DNA of 64,000 nt from Nitrososphaerota archaeon (GCA_028867785.1 JAGWFS010000001.1:327748-391747), one strand, 5' to 3'; positions 8,569 to 18,348 are shown, counted from the first letter of the stretch. Numbers and translations are program-made. The notes: generated by a model not told the origin, from the sequence alone.

Positions 8569-8985
8569 ATGGCCCAGATTCAAGCGTCAGTCGAGATAAA
8601 CGCCCCACTTGACAAGGTCTGGAATGTCGCATCAGATCTTGATTCAGAACCAAGATTCTGGAAGGGGACCAAGGAAGTGCGAAACGTATCAAAAGATGGC
8701 AATACAGTTACCCGGGAAGTTACCATTGCTTTCAAGGACTCGAAATGCATGCAAACTGTCACAATACAACCCAAAGAAAAAATTCACATACAATTCACAA
8801 AGGGAATAATTGATGGAACAAAGACAATCTCGCTTGCATCTCAAGGCGAAAAGACAAAGCTTGAGGCTGTTTGGGATATCAAACTTACAGGTATGATGGG
8901 CATGTTCACAGGCATGGTAAAAAAACACATCCAAAGCGGTACAGAGCAGGCATTGCAAAGCATCAAAGAAGAAGCCGAGAGATAG
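8569..8985 (+). CDS. SRPBCC/START-like ligand-binding protein
   Basis: A 138-residue helix-grip protein with the family start VEINAPLDKVWNVASDLDSEPRFW and the long C-terminal helix (MGMFTGMVKKHIQSGTEQAL). Members bind hydrophobic ligands. A TATA-like AAATAAATAG is centred about 28 bases before the ATG. The stop is three bases before the glycosyltransferase gene, so they form an operon; a lipid or carotenoid ligand is a guess from that. A paralogue lies at 27633-28088. Confidence 0.8.
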   Translation: MAQIQASVEINAPLDKVWNVASDLDSEPRFWKGTKEVRNVSKDGNTVTREVTIAFKDSKCMQTVTIQPKEKIHIQFTKGIIDGTKTISLASQGEKTKLEAVWDIKLTGMMGMFTGMVKKHIQSGTEQALQSIKEEAER

Positions 8986-8988
8986 CAG

Positions 8989-10197
8989 ATGGATATTGCC
9001 GTAGACGTGTTGAATTATGTCCTAGTTGCAATCATGACAGGCGTAGCGCTAACATGGATCCTCCTGATCAGATCAATGTGGATAACATTTCACAATTCTC
9101 CTTTCTTGGACAAGTTTGACTCAAAACCACATGGAACCCCAAAAGTTTCCGTCATATTACCCGCAAGAAACGAAGAAAATTTTATTGCCAAATGCCTGAG
9201 CTCACTTATCAACCAGGATTATGAAAATTACGAGATAATTGTGATAGACGACGTGTCAGAAGACAAGACAGGAGAGATAATCAAGAAAATTGCCAGAGAC
9301 AACCCCAAGGTCAAGTACGTACTTGCCGGACCAAAGCCCGAAAAATGGGTGGGAAAAAACTGGGCGTGTGTAGAAGGTTTCAAAAAATCCACAGGCGAAC
9401 TGCTGCTTTTTACGGACGCTGACACAACCCATTCCAGAAATACCATCTCGCTTTCTGTGTCGCATCTGCTAAGTGAAAACTTGGACGCCCTGACTGTCAT
9501 TCCAAAGATGCTTTGTTTGGATGTTTGGACAAAAATTGCCCTGCCCGTGCTCTCCACATTTTTGCATACAAGGTTTTCTGCACTCAGAGTAAACGATTCT
9601 TCGAAAAAGACGGGTTATTTTTTTGGTAGCTTCTTCATCATAAAACGAGAAACATATTCCAGCGTTGGCACGCACGAAGGAGTAAAAAACGAGATGGTGG
9701 AAGATGGGGCACTTGGCAAAAAAGTAAAGGAGTCTGGATTCAACATGAAAATGGTCCGTGGTGAACATCTGGTTGAGGCAGTATGGGCAAGAGACTGGGC
9801 AACGCTATGGCATGCCCTGAAGCGATTAATGGTTCCATTATATTTCCAATCAAGGAGTGTAGCTATCGGGATCTTTGTAGCCGTGTTATTTTTGCTGTTC
9901 GTGCCATTTCCAGTCGTAGCATATTCTGCCGTATTTGAGTCTCTATCTACGTCATTTGCAGTCCTGTTTGCAGTATCTTTGATTGCATCAGGACTGGTTT
10001 ATCTTGCAAGCATCATGGATGCGACCAAGGGACTTGGACTTGCTGCCAAGTATGCCTTGTGCGCGCCCCTTGGAAGTTTCACAATTGTAAGCGGATTTGC
10101 AAGCGGGATTTTAAATGCAAAGAGCAGCAAGGCCGTAACCTGGAGAGGCAGAACATACTCCATGGTAAATACAGTTCAAAACTCCATTAGCTTGTAG
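8989..10197 (+). CDS. Membrane glycosyltransferase family 2
   Basis: A 402-residue protein: N-terminal helix (residues 10-30), a GT-A domain with VSVILPARNEENFIAKC, IIVIDDVSEDKTG, the DxD-type LLFTDADTTH and the acceptor-side VEDGALGKKVKESG, then three C-terminal helices from about residue 300. The arrangement resembles CrtQ-like and ceramide-type glycosyltransferases that modify lipids or carotenoids at the cytoplasmic face of the membrane. Sugar and acceptor cannot be read from sequence. Transcribed with the SRPBCC gene. Confidence 0.85.
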   Translation: MDIAVDVLNYVLVAIMTGVALTWILLIRSMWITFHNSPFLDKFDSKPHGTPKVSVILPARNEENFIAKCLSSLINQDYENYEIIVIDDVSEDKTGEIIKKIARDNPKVKYVLAGPKPEKWVGKNWACVEGFKKSTGELLLFTDADTTHSRNTISLSVSHLLSENLDALTVIPKMLCLDVWTKIALPVLSTFLHTRFSALRVNDSSKKTGYFFGSFFIIKRETYSSVGTHEGVKNEMVEDGALGKKVKESGFNMKMVRGEHLVEAVWARDWATLWHALKRLMVPLYFQSRSVAIGIFVAVLFLLFVPFPVVAYSAVFESLSTSFAVLFAVSLIASGLVYLASIMDATKGLGLAAKYALCAPLGSFTIVSGFASGILNAKSSKAVTWRGRTYSMVNTVQNSISL

Positions 10198-10269
10198 TAA
10201 GAGAATTTTCTAAACACGGGTTTTCCATTTAGAAAAGAGTTTAGGTGGGCATCAAAGCCTCAGATTGTA

Positions 10270-11181
10270 TTGATCCAGCTCAATGCAAAATCAACTAGGA
10301 TAGGATACGCGTCTGCGATCCTATGTGCCGTTCTGGTCGGCTCGATATCAACTGCTTCCAAGCCCGTACTTGCAAACACCAACCCAATAATGTATGGTGC
10401 ACTGGTATACCTGCTTGCTGCTCTTTCCTCAGTTCCGCTGTCATACAAAGTAAAAGGCTTTCAGGTAAAAGCAAAGGACTGGCCACTCATACTCGCAATA
10501 ACCGTGTCAGGCGCCATACTTGCACCCGTCTTATTTTTCACAGGACTAGAGCAAACTACTGCGTCGGATACCGCAGTCCTTTCCAATTCAGAGACAATAT
10601 TTACGGTTCTTTTTGCATTGATTTTCTTCAAAGAAAAACTCAGGCCACGTGGATATCTGGCCGTAACGCTGGTTCTGACAGGTGTTTTCATAGTTACTAC
10701 AAACCTACAGTTTTCAGGCGTTTTTTTTAATTTGAGAAAGGAAGGCAACCTGCTGATAATACTGTCAATGGCGCTATGGGCGCTGGACAACAACATAAGC
10801 AAGATTGCAGCCCAGCGTATTGACATATCACGACTAGTACAGCTCAAAGGAATTATCGGAGGCGGCATACTTTTCATTTTTGCGCTAGCGCTCAAGATTC
10901 CAATAGGCGTCACGCTGTTTGAGATTCCAAACTTGCTTCTGGTCGGCATGATAGGTTTTGGCATTGCGCTTTACTTGTTTTTGCACAGTCTTAGGAGGAT
11001 AGGAACCGTAAAGACCATGCTCATCTATTCTACTGGCACAGTTTTTGGCCTGTTCTTTGCAACCATATTTTTGCACGAAAATATTAGAGAATATCAAATT
11101 CTGGCGATCGCGCTTATGTTAGCAGGAATTTATCTTGTCACAAAAGAGAGTCACAACATGGAAAAGCTGCATCAAGACTAG
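10270..11181 (+). CDS. EamA/DMT-family transporter
   Basis: A 303-residue integral membrane protein with about ten helices in two EamA repeats. The first ends ALIFFKEKLRPRGYLAVTLVLTGVF and the second FATIFLHENIREYQILAIALMLAGIYLV. The matching E-x-x(-)...G-x-x(L/I)-x-(L/A)-G pattern at each repeat end is typical of the family. Start is TTG (MIQLNAKSTRIGYA). The substrate is unknown; DMT carriers export amino acids, nucleotide sugars or metabolites. Confidence 0.85.
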   Translation: MIQLNAKSTRIGYASAILCAVLVGSISTASKPVLANTNPIMYGALVYLLAALSSVPLSYKVKGFQVKAKDWPLILAITVSGAILAPVLFFTGLEQTTASDTAVLSNSETIFTVLFALIFFKEKLRPRGYLAVTLVLTGVFIVTTNLQFSGVFFNLRKEGNLLIILSMALWALDNNISKIAAQRIDISRLVQLKGIIGGGILFIFALALKIPIGVTLFEIPNLLLVGMIGFGIALYLFLHSLRRIGTVKTMLIYSTGTVFGLFFATIFLHENIREYQILAIALMLAGIYLVTKESHNMEKLHQD

Positions 11182-11268
11182 TTAATCAGAAACTTGGCCT
11201 GGTGTTGACTTGTACGATCTACCAATTTATGCGCAAGATTAATCTACATTCTGTCTTTTGGCATAACT

Positions 11269-11460
11269 ATGAATGCATTTAATCGCGGAGACATGGTACG
11301 AATAACAGATTCCGAGAAAGACGCGGACAAGATATACACAATAAAAGAGATCAGAAAAATAAGAAAAGGTGGGATGCTCTATCTTCTCAGATCATTAGAT
11401 GAGGATGTTTTGCGTCTCTACTATGAGAACAAAGAATCGCTTCTTGAAAAAATCTCCTAA
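11269..11460 (+). CDS. 63-residue KOW/SH3-like protein
   Basis: The sequence MNAFNRGDMVRITDSEKDADKIYTIKEI resembles a KOW/SH3 barrel: a G-D-x-V-R-I strand followed by a turn and I-Y-T-I-K. The C-terminal half is charged helix. TATA-like GATTAATC is centred about 28 bases before the ATG. Nucleic-acid or protein binding is inferred from fold only. Confidence 0.55.
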   Translation: MNAFNRGDMVRITDSEKDADKIYTIKEIRKIRKGGMLYLLRSLDEDVLRLYYENKESLLEKIS

Positions 11461-11526
11461 CATGCATTTTTGATTTTAGACATATGAAACAAAATATTAT
11501 ATGACTACCAACTATAATGCCCATCC

Positions 11527-12654
11527 TTGGATAAGACCAGCGTTATTTTAGGCGGAATATACTGTGCTGTCGTACTTGTATTGATATCAATTTTCATCAT
11601 ATCTCCAGCCAGTCCTGATGCTTTACATCAGACGACCCAGGCCAATCCTTTTGATCAGGCAATTATGAAAAACTTCCAGCTTAGTGTGGCAGATCTTTTT
11701 GCCAAATCTGATCAAGGAGTAGTTCAGATCATAGTTAACAAGGCAAACAATTCTACAGTTGACAGAGACATTGGTTCTGGAATTGTATACGATACCAGCG
11801 GACACATAATAACAAACAACCACGTGGTAGAAGATGAGGTTAAGATCAGAGTTGTTTTTCATGATGGTCATTCTTTACCTGCCAAAGTGGTTGGCACTGA
11901 TCCATATGCTGATTTAGCAGTAGTCAAAGTTGAACCTGGTTCTTACGTTTTGTATCCTTTGCTTCTGGGAGACTCGTCAGAGGTTAGAATTGGAGACCAA
12001 GTGGCAGCAATAGGTAACCCCTTTGGCCTAACAGGCTCGCTGACATCTGGCATAGTAAGTCAACTAGGCAGATTGCTGGACCCGCCACACAGTTCCTTTT
12101 CCATACCAAATGTGATTCAGACTGATACCCCGATAAATCCTGGAAATTCAGGGGGCCCTCTGCTTAACATGCAGGGTGAAGTCATAGGGATAAACACAGC
12201 AATTCAATCTGAGACAGGGGAATTTTCTGGAGTGGGTTTTGCAATTCCGTCCAATACCATGAAGAGAATAGTTCCAGTTCTCATACAGACAGGACATTAC
12301 GATCATCCGTGGCTTGGCATAACCGGAACAAGTATTGACCAGGATTTATCCAGCATGTTGCAACTACCGACATCATCAGGTTTTCTCATTTATACAGTAG
12401 TTCCCAACAGCTCGGCGGCACAAGCTGGACTGCACGGATACAAGGAAACAAAAACCATCAATGGCACTCAATACAAAATAGGCGGCGATATCATCATAGC
12501 AGCAGACGGATACCCCATCAAGAAAATAGAGGACTTGCTAAATTATTTGCAGGATAAAAAATCGGTTGGAGACAAGCTGGTTCTGACAATAATTCGGGAC
12601 GGCAAAGACATGCAGGTTACACTTACCCTCCAGCAGAGACCAAACCAGTTCTAG
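11527..12654 (+). CDS. HtrA/DegP-like membrane serine protease
   Basis: A 375-residue protein. Residues 7-26 form an N-terminal membrane anchor, followed by an extracellular trypsin-like domain with catalytic H99 (TNNHVV), D129 (YADLAVVKV) and S208 (NPGNSGGPL), then one PDZ domain from about residue 255 (WLGITGTSI...GDIIIAADGYPI). It would degrade or refold damaged envelope proteins. TTG start, supported by AATATTATATG centred about 29 bases upstream. Single-PDZ architecture is like DegS/HhoA types. Confidence 0.9.
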   Translation: MDKTSVILGGIYCAVVLVLISIFIISPASPDALHQTTQANPFDQAIMKNFQLSVADLFAKSDQGVVQIIVNKANNSTVDRDIGSGIVYDTSGHIITNNHVVEDEVKIRVVFHDGHSLPAKVVGTDPYADLAVVKVEPGSYVLYPLLLGDSSEVRIGDQVAAIGNPFGLTGSLTSGIVSQLGRLLDPPHSSFSIPNVIQTDTPINPGNSGGPLLNMQGEVIGINTAIQSETGEFSGVGFAIPSNTMKRIVPVLIQTGHYDHPWLGITGTSIDQDLSSMLQLPTSSGFLIYTVVPNSSAAQAGLHGYKETKTINGTQYKIGGDIIIAADGYPIKKIEDLLNYLQDKKSVGDKLVLTIIRDGKDMQVTLTLQQRPNQF

Positions 12655-12692
12655 TACAAGAATAAATACAACTGCCTAAGCTACAAAACTAG

Positions 12693-13862
12693 TTGAGCAA
12701 GATAATTCTAAAATCTGAATTATTAAACAAGATATTTGATGGAAGACAGATTACAAATGATGAAGCTTATCAGATTTACCAAGAGGCGGAAAATAATCCC
12801 TTTGAACTTTACAAAGCAGCACAGATCCTCAGAAACGAGAACAGGGGAAAAAGAGTCACTTATTCAAGGAAGGTTTTTTTCAATCTGATAAATCTATGCA
12901 GGGACACATGTTCTTACTGCACCTACAAGGCAGAACCTGGAGAATCAAAAGTTTCCATGATGTCAAAGCAGGACATCACAAATCTTGCTTCCATAGGTAG
13001 AAAGTACAGGTGCACCGAGGCATTATTTGTCACAGGCGAGAGACCTGAGCAAAAGTATGACGAGGCAAAGACATGGCTGGCGGAAAACGGTTTTTCAAGT
13101 ACTGCAGAATATCTTGTTCACGCATCAGAAATTGCCCTGAATGCAGGTATATTCCCACACACCAATGCAGGCAACCTGACAAAATCTGAGATGAACCAGC
13201 TGAAAAAAACCAATGTTAGCTTGGGAGTAATGCTTGAAAATTCAAGTGAAAGAATGACGGGGAAAAACATGCCTCATGAGTTTGCTCCAAGCAAGAATCC
13301 AAGAGCAAGAATTCACGTCTTGGAAAATGCAGGCAATCTATCCATACCAATGACAACTGGTCTCTTGATAGGAATAGGTGAGAGCCCCTTTGAGTTGATT
13401 GATTCCATATTTACGTTAAGGTCAATTCATCAAAAATACGGCCACATTCAGGAGATAATACTGCAAAACTTTCAGCCAAAATCAGATACCATGATGCGAG
13501 ATGTTCCCGGACCAGAAGGAAAATATTTCAAGATTCTGGTTGCCTTGACAAGACTAGTCATGCCAGAAATGAACATACAGATTCCACCAAACCTGTCTCC
13601 CAATTCCTATCCTGACTTTCTCCAAGTAGGAATAAATGACTGGGGAGGAATATCACCAATTACACCCGATTATGTAAATCCCGAGTTTGCCTGGCCTTCA
13701 ATTGACACAGTGCAAGAGAACTGCAGAAACGCAGGATTCGAGTTGAGAGCAAGGTTTCCAGTGTATCCAGAATTCTTCCACATGGCAGATTCTAACTTGA
13801 AATCTAAAATGCTTGAAATATCAGATTCTGATGGTCTAGTAAGTATGGAGTATCTGAAATGA
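12693..13862 (+). CDS. cofG: FO synthase subunit 1 (7,8-didemethyl-8-hydroxy-5-deazariboflavin synthase)
   Basis: A radical-SAM enzyme that, with CofH, builds the F420 chromophore FO from 5-amino-6-ribitylaminouracil and tyrosine. The cluster motif CRDTCSYC (CxxxCxxC) follows VFFNLINL. Other family blocks include EALFVTGERPE, LQNFQPKSDTMM and the NLSPNSYPDFLQVGINDWGG segment. TTG start (MSKIILK) with GAATAAATAC about 29 bases upstream. The stop overlaps the cofH ATG (ATGA), so the two subunits are translationally coupled. Confidence 0.93.
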   Translation: MSKIILKSELLNKIFDGRQITNDEAYQIYQEAENNPFELYKAAQILRNENRGKRVTYSRKVFFNLINLCRDTCSYCTYKAEPGESKVSMMSKQDITNLASIGRKYRCTEALFVTGERPEQKYDEAKTWLAENGFSSTAEYLVHASEIALNAGIFPHTNAGNLTKSEMNQLKKTNVSLGVMLENSSERMTGKNMPHEFAPSKNPRARIHVLENAGNLSIPMTTGLLIGIGESPFELIDSIFTLRSIHQKYGHIQEIILQNFQPKSDTMMRDVPGPEGKYFKILVALTRLVMPEMNIQIPPNLSPNSYPDFLQVGINDWGGISPITPDYVNPEFAWPSIDTVQENCRNAGFELRARFPVYPEFFHMADSNLKSKMLEISDSDGLVSMEYLK

Positions 13863-15121
13863 CACAGATTGCCCTGATTGATTCGCTTCTCAAGTATGCA
13901 GATCCTCAAATTGCCGGCACTCTGGACAGGGCACTGTCTGAAAAAGAGATAACTGTAACAGAGGCAACAAGACTGTTTTCTGCAGAAGGGCTTGATTTTC
14001 ACCTCCTGGCCATGGTTGCAGATGAGTTACGTAGAAGAAGAGTAGGAAACATCGTCACATATGTAGTCAATAGAAACATCAACTTTACCAATGTCTGCAT
14101 AAAACAATGTGGGTTTTGCGCCTTTAGCAGAGACTTTCGCGAGGAAGAAGGATATTTCCTGCCAATAGAAGAGATAGTAAAAAGGGCAAGAGAGGCAAGA
14201 GATTTTGGTGCCACAGAGGTATGTGTTCAGGCAGGCCTTCCCCCAGACATGGACGCAGACATCTATGAAAACATTTGCAGGGCGATAAAAAAAGAAACTA
14301 GCGATATTCACATACATGGATTTTCACCAGAAGAGGTTCTGTATGGTGCAACTAGATCCAATGTCTCAATCGAGGAATACCTGCACAGATTAAAGGATGC
14401 CGGTGTGAACTCGCTTCCCGGAACTGCTGCAGAAATTTTAGACCAGTCATTGCGCGATAAAATCTCGCCTGGAAGAATTAGCGTAAAAAAATGGATCGAG
14501 GTGATAAAGACGGCACACAAGATTGGAATCCCCTCCACTTCTACCATGATGTTTGGTCATCTTGAGACAGCGGAAGACAGAGCAAGACACATTGGCGTCA
14601 TACGCGACATACAAAAGGAGACAGGAGGCTTTACAGAGTTTGTCCCCCTTAATTTCATTCATTCTGAAGCTCCAATGTTCAAAGAAAAACTACACGACGG
14701 TTTGAAGGGCGGTGCGGACGGCAGAGACGCCATATTGACACATGCAGTTTCTCGCATCATGTTAAACAATTACATCAATAACATCCAGACGTCATGGGTC
14801 AAAGAAGGCACAAACATGTCTCAGTTGCTGCTCACATGCGGAGCAAATGACTTTGGAGGTACTTTAATCAATGAAAGCATCTCAACTGCCGCAGGAGCAA
14901 AATATGGCCAGCTCATAAGGCCCCGCGAGATAAGACGACTTGTAAGGGAGATAGGAAGAATTCCTGCCCAGCGAACAACAAGATACGACATAATCAAAAC
15001 ATATGATTCAGATGAGAAAGAAGACATGCTAGATACCGTGGAAGATGCGGGTCGCTTTGGATCATATCAAGAATTGATAAAGCTTGACAAGTACAGATTC
15101 AAAAACAACAGGCGAAGCTAG
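13859..15121 (+). CDS. cofH: FO synthase subunit 2
   Basis: A 420-residue radical-SAM protein with CIKQCGFC (CxxxCxxC) in NFTNVCIKQCGFCAFSRD. The family's HIHGFSPEEV, GTAAEILDQSLRDKISPGR, STMMFGHLET and CGANDFGGTL blocks are all visible. It forms the tyrosine-derived half-reaction of FO synthesis. Overlaps cofG by four bases and is followed directly by the tldE-like gene, giving a three-gene operon. Confidence 0.93.
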   Translation: MTQIALIDSLLKYADPQIAGTLDRALSEKEITVTEATRLFSAEGLDFHLLAMVADELRRRRVGNIVTYVVNRNINFTNVCIKQCGFCAFSRDFREEEGYFLPIEEIVKRAREARDFGATEVCVQAGLPPDMDADIYENICRAIKKETSDIHIHGFSPEEVLYGATRSNVSIEEYLHRLKDAGVNSLPGTAAEILDQSLRDKISPGRISVKKWIEVIKTAHKIGIPSTSTMMFGHLETAEDRARHIGVIRDIQKETGGFTEFVPLNFIHSEAPMFKEKLHDGLKGGADGRDAILTHAVSRIMLNNYINNIQTSWVKEGTNMSQLLLTCGANDFGGTLINESISTAAGAKYGQLIRPREIRRLVREIGRIPAQRTTRYDIIKTYDSDEKEDMLDTVEDAGRFGSYQELIKLDKYRFKNNRRS

Positions 15122-16474
15122 TTGCCAAATTGCGAGCAGATTCTTCGCAAAGCATCAGCATTACACATTGACGAATGTGAGGCAGTATACGTCAAGAAAA
15201 AGATAACCACGGTAAGAATAACTGACTCTGAAATAGCAGAGATAAAGCGAAACTACGAGCAAGGGCTTGGCGTACGGTTAATACATGAGAAAAAGATTCT
15301 GTCTGCCTTTTCTACCGATGTTGAAACAGACCTGGTAGACAAGGCACTGCAAACACAGTCATTTCTCCAGTCAAAGTCCTTTTGGAAATCTCTCCCACGT
15401 ACTTTGCAATTTTCAAAGGTTGAAAAAACATACGATAAAAAACTAGAAGAGACAACCGGGAAAGAAGCCATCGAGATTGCTGGTATGATGATAAATTCTG
15501 CATCTCATGAGAAGATAAAAAGGATTTCAGGGTCATTGAACATAGTATCTGAAAATTTCAAGATTGCAAATACAAATGGATTGAATTTTGCAGACAAGGC
15601 CACGTACATTTCTGGTACCATCAACACTGATTCTGACCATGGAAATACCCCGGTTAGCGGCATTGGGGCAATGTCTTGCAGAACAAAAGATTCCTTTTCA
15701 CCTAATCAGATCGGAACAGAGGCAAAAGAGATGTGCATAGGCTCGATCAATCCTCAGAATTGCGAGTCTGACACATATTCCATAATTTTTGAGCCATATG
15801 CGATAGGCGAGATGCTTGCTTTTGTTTTTGCTTCAAACTTTAACCTAAAGGTGTATTCTGAAAAAAGGAGCTGCTTTGCAGAAAAACTGGGCAAAAAAGT
15901 TGCAGTAGAACAATTTTCCTTGATTGACGATCCGCACCATCCAGATGGGATAGGTAGCAAGCCATTTGATGACGAAGGAATTCCCACAAAAACAAGAGAC
16001 CTGATAAAGGACGGTGTTTTTTCAGGTACTTATTCAGATTCGTTTTACGCATTCAAAGAAGGCGTGGAATCTACAGGCAATGCGTCCAGAATGGGTACGC
16101 CCATGGGTAGAACTGCCGACCCCATTCCAATCCCAGCCCCGCACAACCTGAAGATAATTGAAGGGCGTATGAACAGAGACGAGATGATTGGCGATACCAG
16201 GAAGGGCCTGCTTGTAGGAAGGCTCTGGTATACCTATTTAGTGAATCCAGAACGCGGCGATTTTTCATGCACTGCAAGAAGCGGAATAAGAATAATAGAA
16301 AACGGCAAGATAGTAAATGCAGGCAGGGCTGTAAGAATAGTGCACAGCCTTCCCACGCTTCTTCAAAACGTGTCAGGCATAGGAAATGACTCTAGAAACG
16401 TACTCCAGTGGAGCGCGCTTCCCTGTGTTGCTCCCTCAGTCAAGGTAGACGGAATTAGAGTGACCCCTATCTAA
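15122..16474 (+). CDS. TldE/PmbA-family protein
   Basis: A 450-residue protein with the TldD/PmbA two-domain layout: N-terminal VRITDSEIAEIKRNYEQGLGVRLI, and C-terminal GVFSGTYSDSFYAFKEGVESTGNASR and RKGLLVGRLWYTYLVNPERGDFSCTARSGIRIIENGK. I see no HExxxH-type metal motif, so it is the TldE-like, non-catalytic partner type. TldD/E complexes process peptides. It begins with TTG immediately at the cofH stop. Converges with the exchanger gene (four-base overlap). Link to F420 biosynthesis is positional only. Confidence 0.75.
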   Translation: MPNCEQILRKASALHIDECEAVYVKKKITTVRITDSEIAEIKRNYEQGLGVRLIHEKKILSAFSTDVETDLVDKALQTQSFLQSKSFWKSLPRTLQFSKVEKTYDKKLEETTGKEAIEIAGMMINSASHEKIKRISGSLNIVSENFKIANTNGLNFADKATYISGTINTDSDHGNTPVSGIGAMSCRTKDSFSPNQIGTEAKEMCIGSINPQNCESDTYSIIFEPYAIGEMLAFVFASNFNLKVYSEKRSCFAEKLGKKVAVEQFSLIDDPHHPDGIGSKPFDDEGIPTKTRDLIKDGVFSGTYSDSFYAFKEGVESTGNASRMGTPMGRTADPIPIPAPHNLKIIEGRMNRDEMIGDTRKGLLVGRLWYTYLVNPERGDFSCTARSGIRIIENGKIVNAGRAVRIVHSLPTLLQNVSGIGNDSRNVLQWSALPCVAPSVKVDGIRVTPI

Positions 16475-17478
16475 TGGCTTGCCATAACAAACTGGAATCC
16501 GATTCCTATAACATAGAGTGCCAACAACAGCATACCAGAACGAAGATCAAGCTTATTTCGAAACATTGGTACCAGTGCAATGATGGTTATGACAGTTACA
16601 AGTATCATCTGATTCTCTAAAAGAGATGTGTTTGATATCACGGTCCCAAATCCTTTGTAGGCTATTGCAGCAAAAATTGCCACGGCAAGTAGCAATGTAT
16701 TGTTGACTATCTTTGAGCCAAGGACGTTTGCTACTGCTATTGACACGCCTTTGCTTCCTTTTCTTGCCAACAGTATCATAGATATCTTCTCAGGCATCTC
16801 TCCGGCAATAGGACTTATAATTATGGCAAGCATTACGACCGATACTCCTGTGTCGGTAGCAAGTCCCTGCAACGAGTTGACAAAAGGCCCGGCCCCAAAG
16901 AATATGCCTGCAGTACCAACTGCAAAGAGCAACATTGAACGGGCAAAGTGTTTTTTTGATGTCTTTTGTCTTGCGTCTTCATGTAACTGGGATTCAAACC
17001 TTTCTTGCTCCTTTTCTTTTCTCATCTCACGGTATGCAAGGTAAAGATAGGCTCCAAACAGCCCGGAGAACAGGATTGCGTCACGTATATCATATCCGTT
17101 TACAAACGTAAGAGCGCCAACAACAGCAGTGACTACAAGAAGTATTTTGTCCAGCTTAAACTCCTTGACGTCTACGAATTTTTGAGGTGATTTTGACAGA
17201 CGTGTGGTTGCAATTATCAACATGACTGCTAGCCCCAGTGTCATCATGAAAAGATTGCTTCCAAGGGCAGAACCAATTGCGATGTCATAGGAGCCTTCCT
17301 TTGCAGCAGCCACTACGATTCCGATCTCAGGCAGGGTGGTGGCTATGCTAAGTAGCGTCCTTCCAACAAACCTTCCCCCCCATCGCTCCGACAAGTGCTC
17401 TGCCCCAGCAGAGAGCAGCCAGCTTGAGACAAGCAGTTCGCCCAACCAAGCCAGCAACATGACAAAGTCGTTAGTCAA
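16471..17478 (-). CDS. CaCA-family Na+/Ca2+ exchanger-like antiporter
   Basis: A 335-residue membrane protein with ten to eleven helices in two inverted halves. The alpha-repeats are visible: LSIATTLPEIGIVVAAAKEGSYDIAIGSALGSNLF in the first half and ISPIAGEMPEKISMILLARKGSKGVSIAVANVLGSKIVNN in the second, separated by a charged cytoplasmic loop (REMRKEKEQERFESQ). Acidic residues in each repeat would bind the cation. The ion pair (Na+/Ca2+ or H+/cation) is not determined. Confidence 0.85.
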   Translation of the reverse strand: MTNDFVMLLAWLGELLVSSWLLSAGAEHLSERWGGRFVGRTLLSIATTLPEIGIVVAAAKEGSYDIAIGSALGSNLFMMTLGLAVMLIIATTRLSKSPQKFVDVKEFKLDKILLVVTAVVGALTFVNGYDIRDAILFSGLFGAYLYLAYREMRKEKEQERFESQLHEDARQKTSKKHFARSMLLFAVGTAGIFFGAGPFVNSLQGLATDTGVSVVMLAIIISPIAGEMPEKISMILLARKGSKGVSIAVANVLGSKIVNNTLLLAVAIFAAIAYKGFGTVISNTSLLENQMILVTVITIIALVPMFRNKLDLRSGMLLLALYVIGIGFQFVMASH

Positions 17479-17531
17479 CCCACAGTTCCTGTCTTTACTG
17501 CTTTTATTAAACGATAAAGAGAAAGAGACGT

Positions 17532-17768
17532 TTATTGATCTTTGACAATTATCATGGTGAGGGTTGACTTGATTCCATCCAGTTTTCTAATCTGTGAAGT
17601 TATGGTCTCACGCAAGGTCTCCATAGAGTCTGATTCAATTACCATCAGAACATCGTATACGCCATAGACAGGATATACCTCCTTGACAGTGGAAATTTTT
17701 TTAATCTCATTTACAATGTGATTTTCCTTGCCAAGCTCTGCGTTCATGAGAACAAAAGCACTATGCAT
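17532..17768 (-). CDS. Stand-alone Lrp/AsnC RAM-domain protein
   Basis: The frame is open to 17900, but the RAM domain begins at MHSAFVLMNAELGKENH, and the T-rich TTTTTATCC about 30 bases before the ATG at 17768 fits a leaderless start (78 residues). The beta-alpha-beta fold includes VKEVYPVYGVYDVLMVIES and ends LTMIIV. It lacks the HTH of Lrp, so it likely binds small effectors or pairs with full-length Lrp proteins. A second such protein lies at 19373. Confidence 0.8.
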   Translation of the reverse strand: MHSAFVLMNAELGKENHIVNEIKKISTVKEVYPVYGVYDVLMVIESDSMETLRETITSQIRKLDGIKSTLTMIIVKDQ

Positions 17769-17922
17769 GTCGGGACTTCGGTGCATCTTGGATAAAAACA
17801 AATTGCATCGGCCAAAAATAGCGTTTGCAATACAAATTTCAGGCATAGAGATTGACAGTCCATTGTTCAAAAAATCTATGGAACAGCTCAAAAAAACCAC
17901 CAGCTAGATTAATAAAGTACAT

Positions 17923-17940
17923 TACCGTACCACTACCGTA
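17923..17940. promoter_or_regulatory. Direct repeat TACCGTA x2, candidate operator
   Basis: TACCGTA at 17923-17929 and 17934-17940, spaced 11 bases (one helical turn), directly abutting the ATG at 17941 and downstream of the TATA-like ATTAATAAAG. This position would block initiation, suggesting autoregulation by the winged-helix protein it precedes. Confidence 0.45.
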
Positions 17941-18285
17941 ATGAGAACAAGAATGACGTACATCCCACTTGAAGTGGCCGATCAGTTCTCGGATTTCATA
18001 ATAAAAAGAGACGAGCAGGTTCTAGACTCGGTAAAGACGCGTGCGCGGGATTTTAGTACAATATCGATTCTCAAATTACTGTATCAGTTAAGGTACAGCC
18101 CCATGACATTTTCAGACCTTTACGTAAAATCAAACATAAGGATGAAAAGGTCTTTTCTGAACTATCTGCATTTTTGCATGGCGTACAGCTTCATAAGAAA
18201 AGAGCCTGCAGGTGCAAACATGGTTTATTCCATAACAGACAAGGGAAGGACCATGCTTGACTTGTTTACTCAAAAGACCATCTGA
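17941..18285 (+). CDS. Winged-helix DNA-binding protein
   Basis: A 114-residue protein with a helical N-terminus (PLEVADQFSDFIIKRDEQVL), then an archaeal winged helix: ISILKLLYQLRYSPMTFSDLYVKSN, recognition helix RMKRSFLNYLHFCMAYS, wing YSITDKGRTML. The pattern is like the PadR/ArsR-type archaeal regulators. Its promoter carries two TACCGTA repeats next to the start. The effector and targets are unknown. Confidence 0.7.
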   Translation: MRTRMTYIPLEVADQFSDFIIKRDEQVLDSVKTRARDFSTISILKLLYQLRYSPMTFSDLYVKSNIRMKRSFLNYLHFCMAYSFIRKEPAGANMVYSITDKGRTMLDLFTQKTI

Positions 18286-18348
18286 TTCCTGCCATATACA
18301 GACATACAATACAAAATTCTTTTATCCCAAGCAATAGGAGCAGATTCA

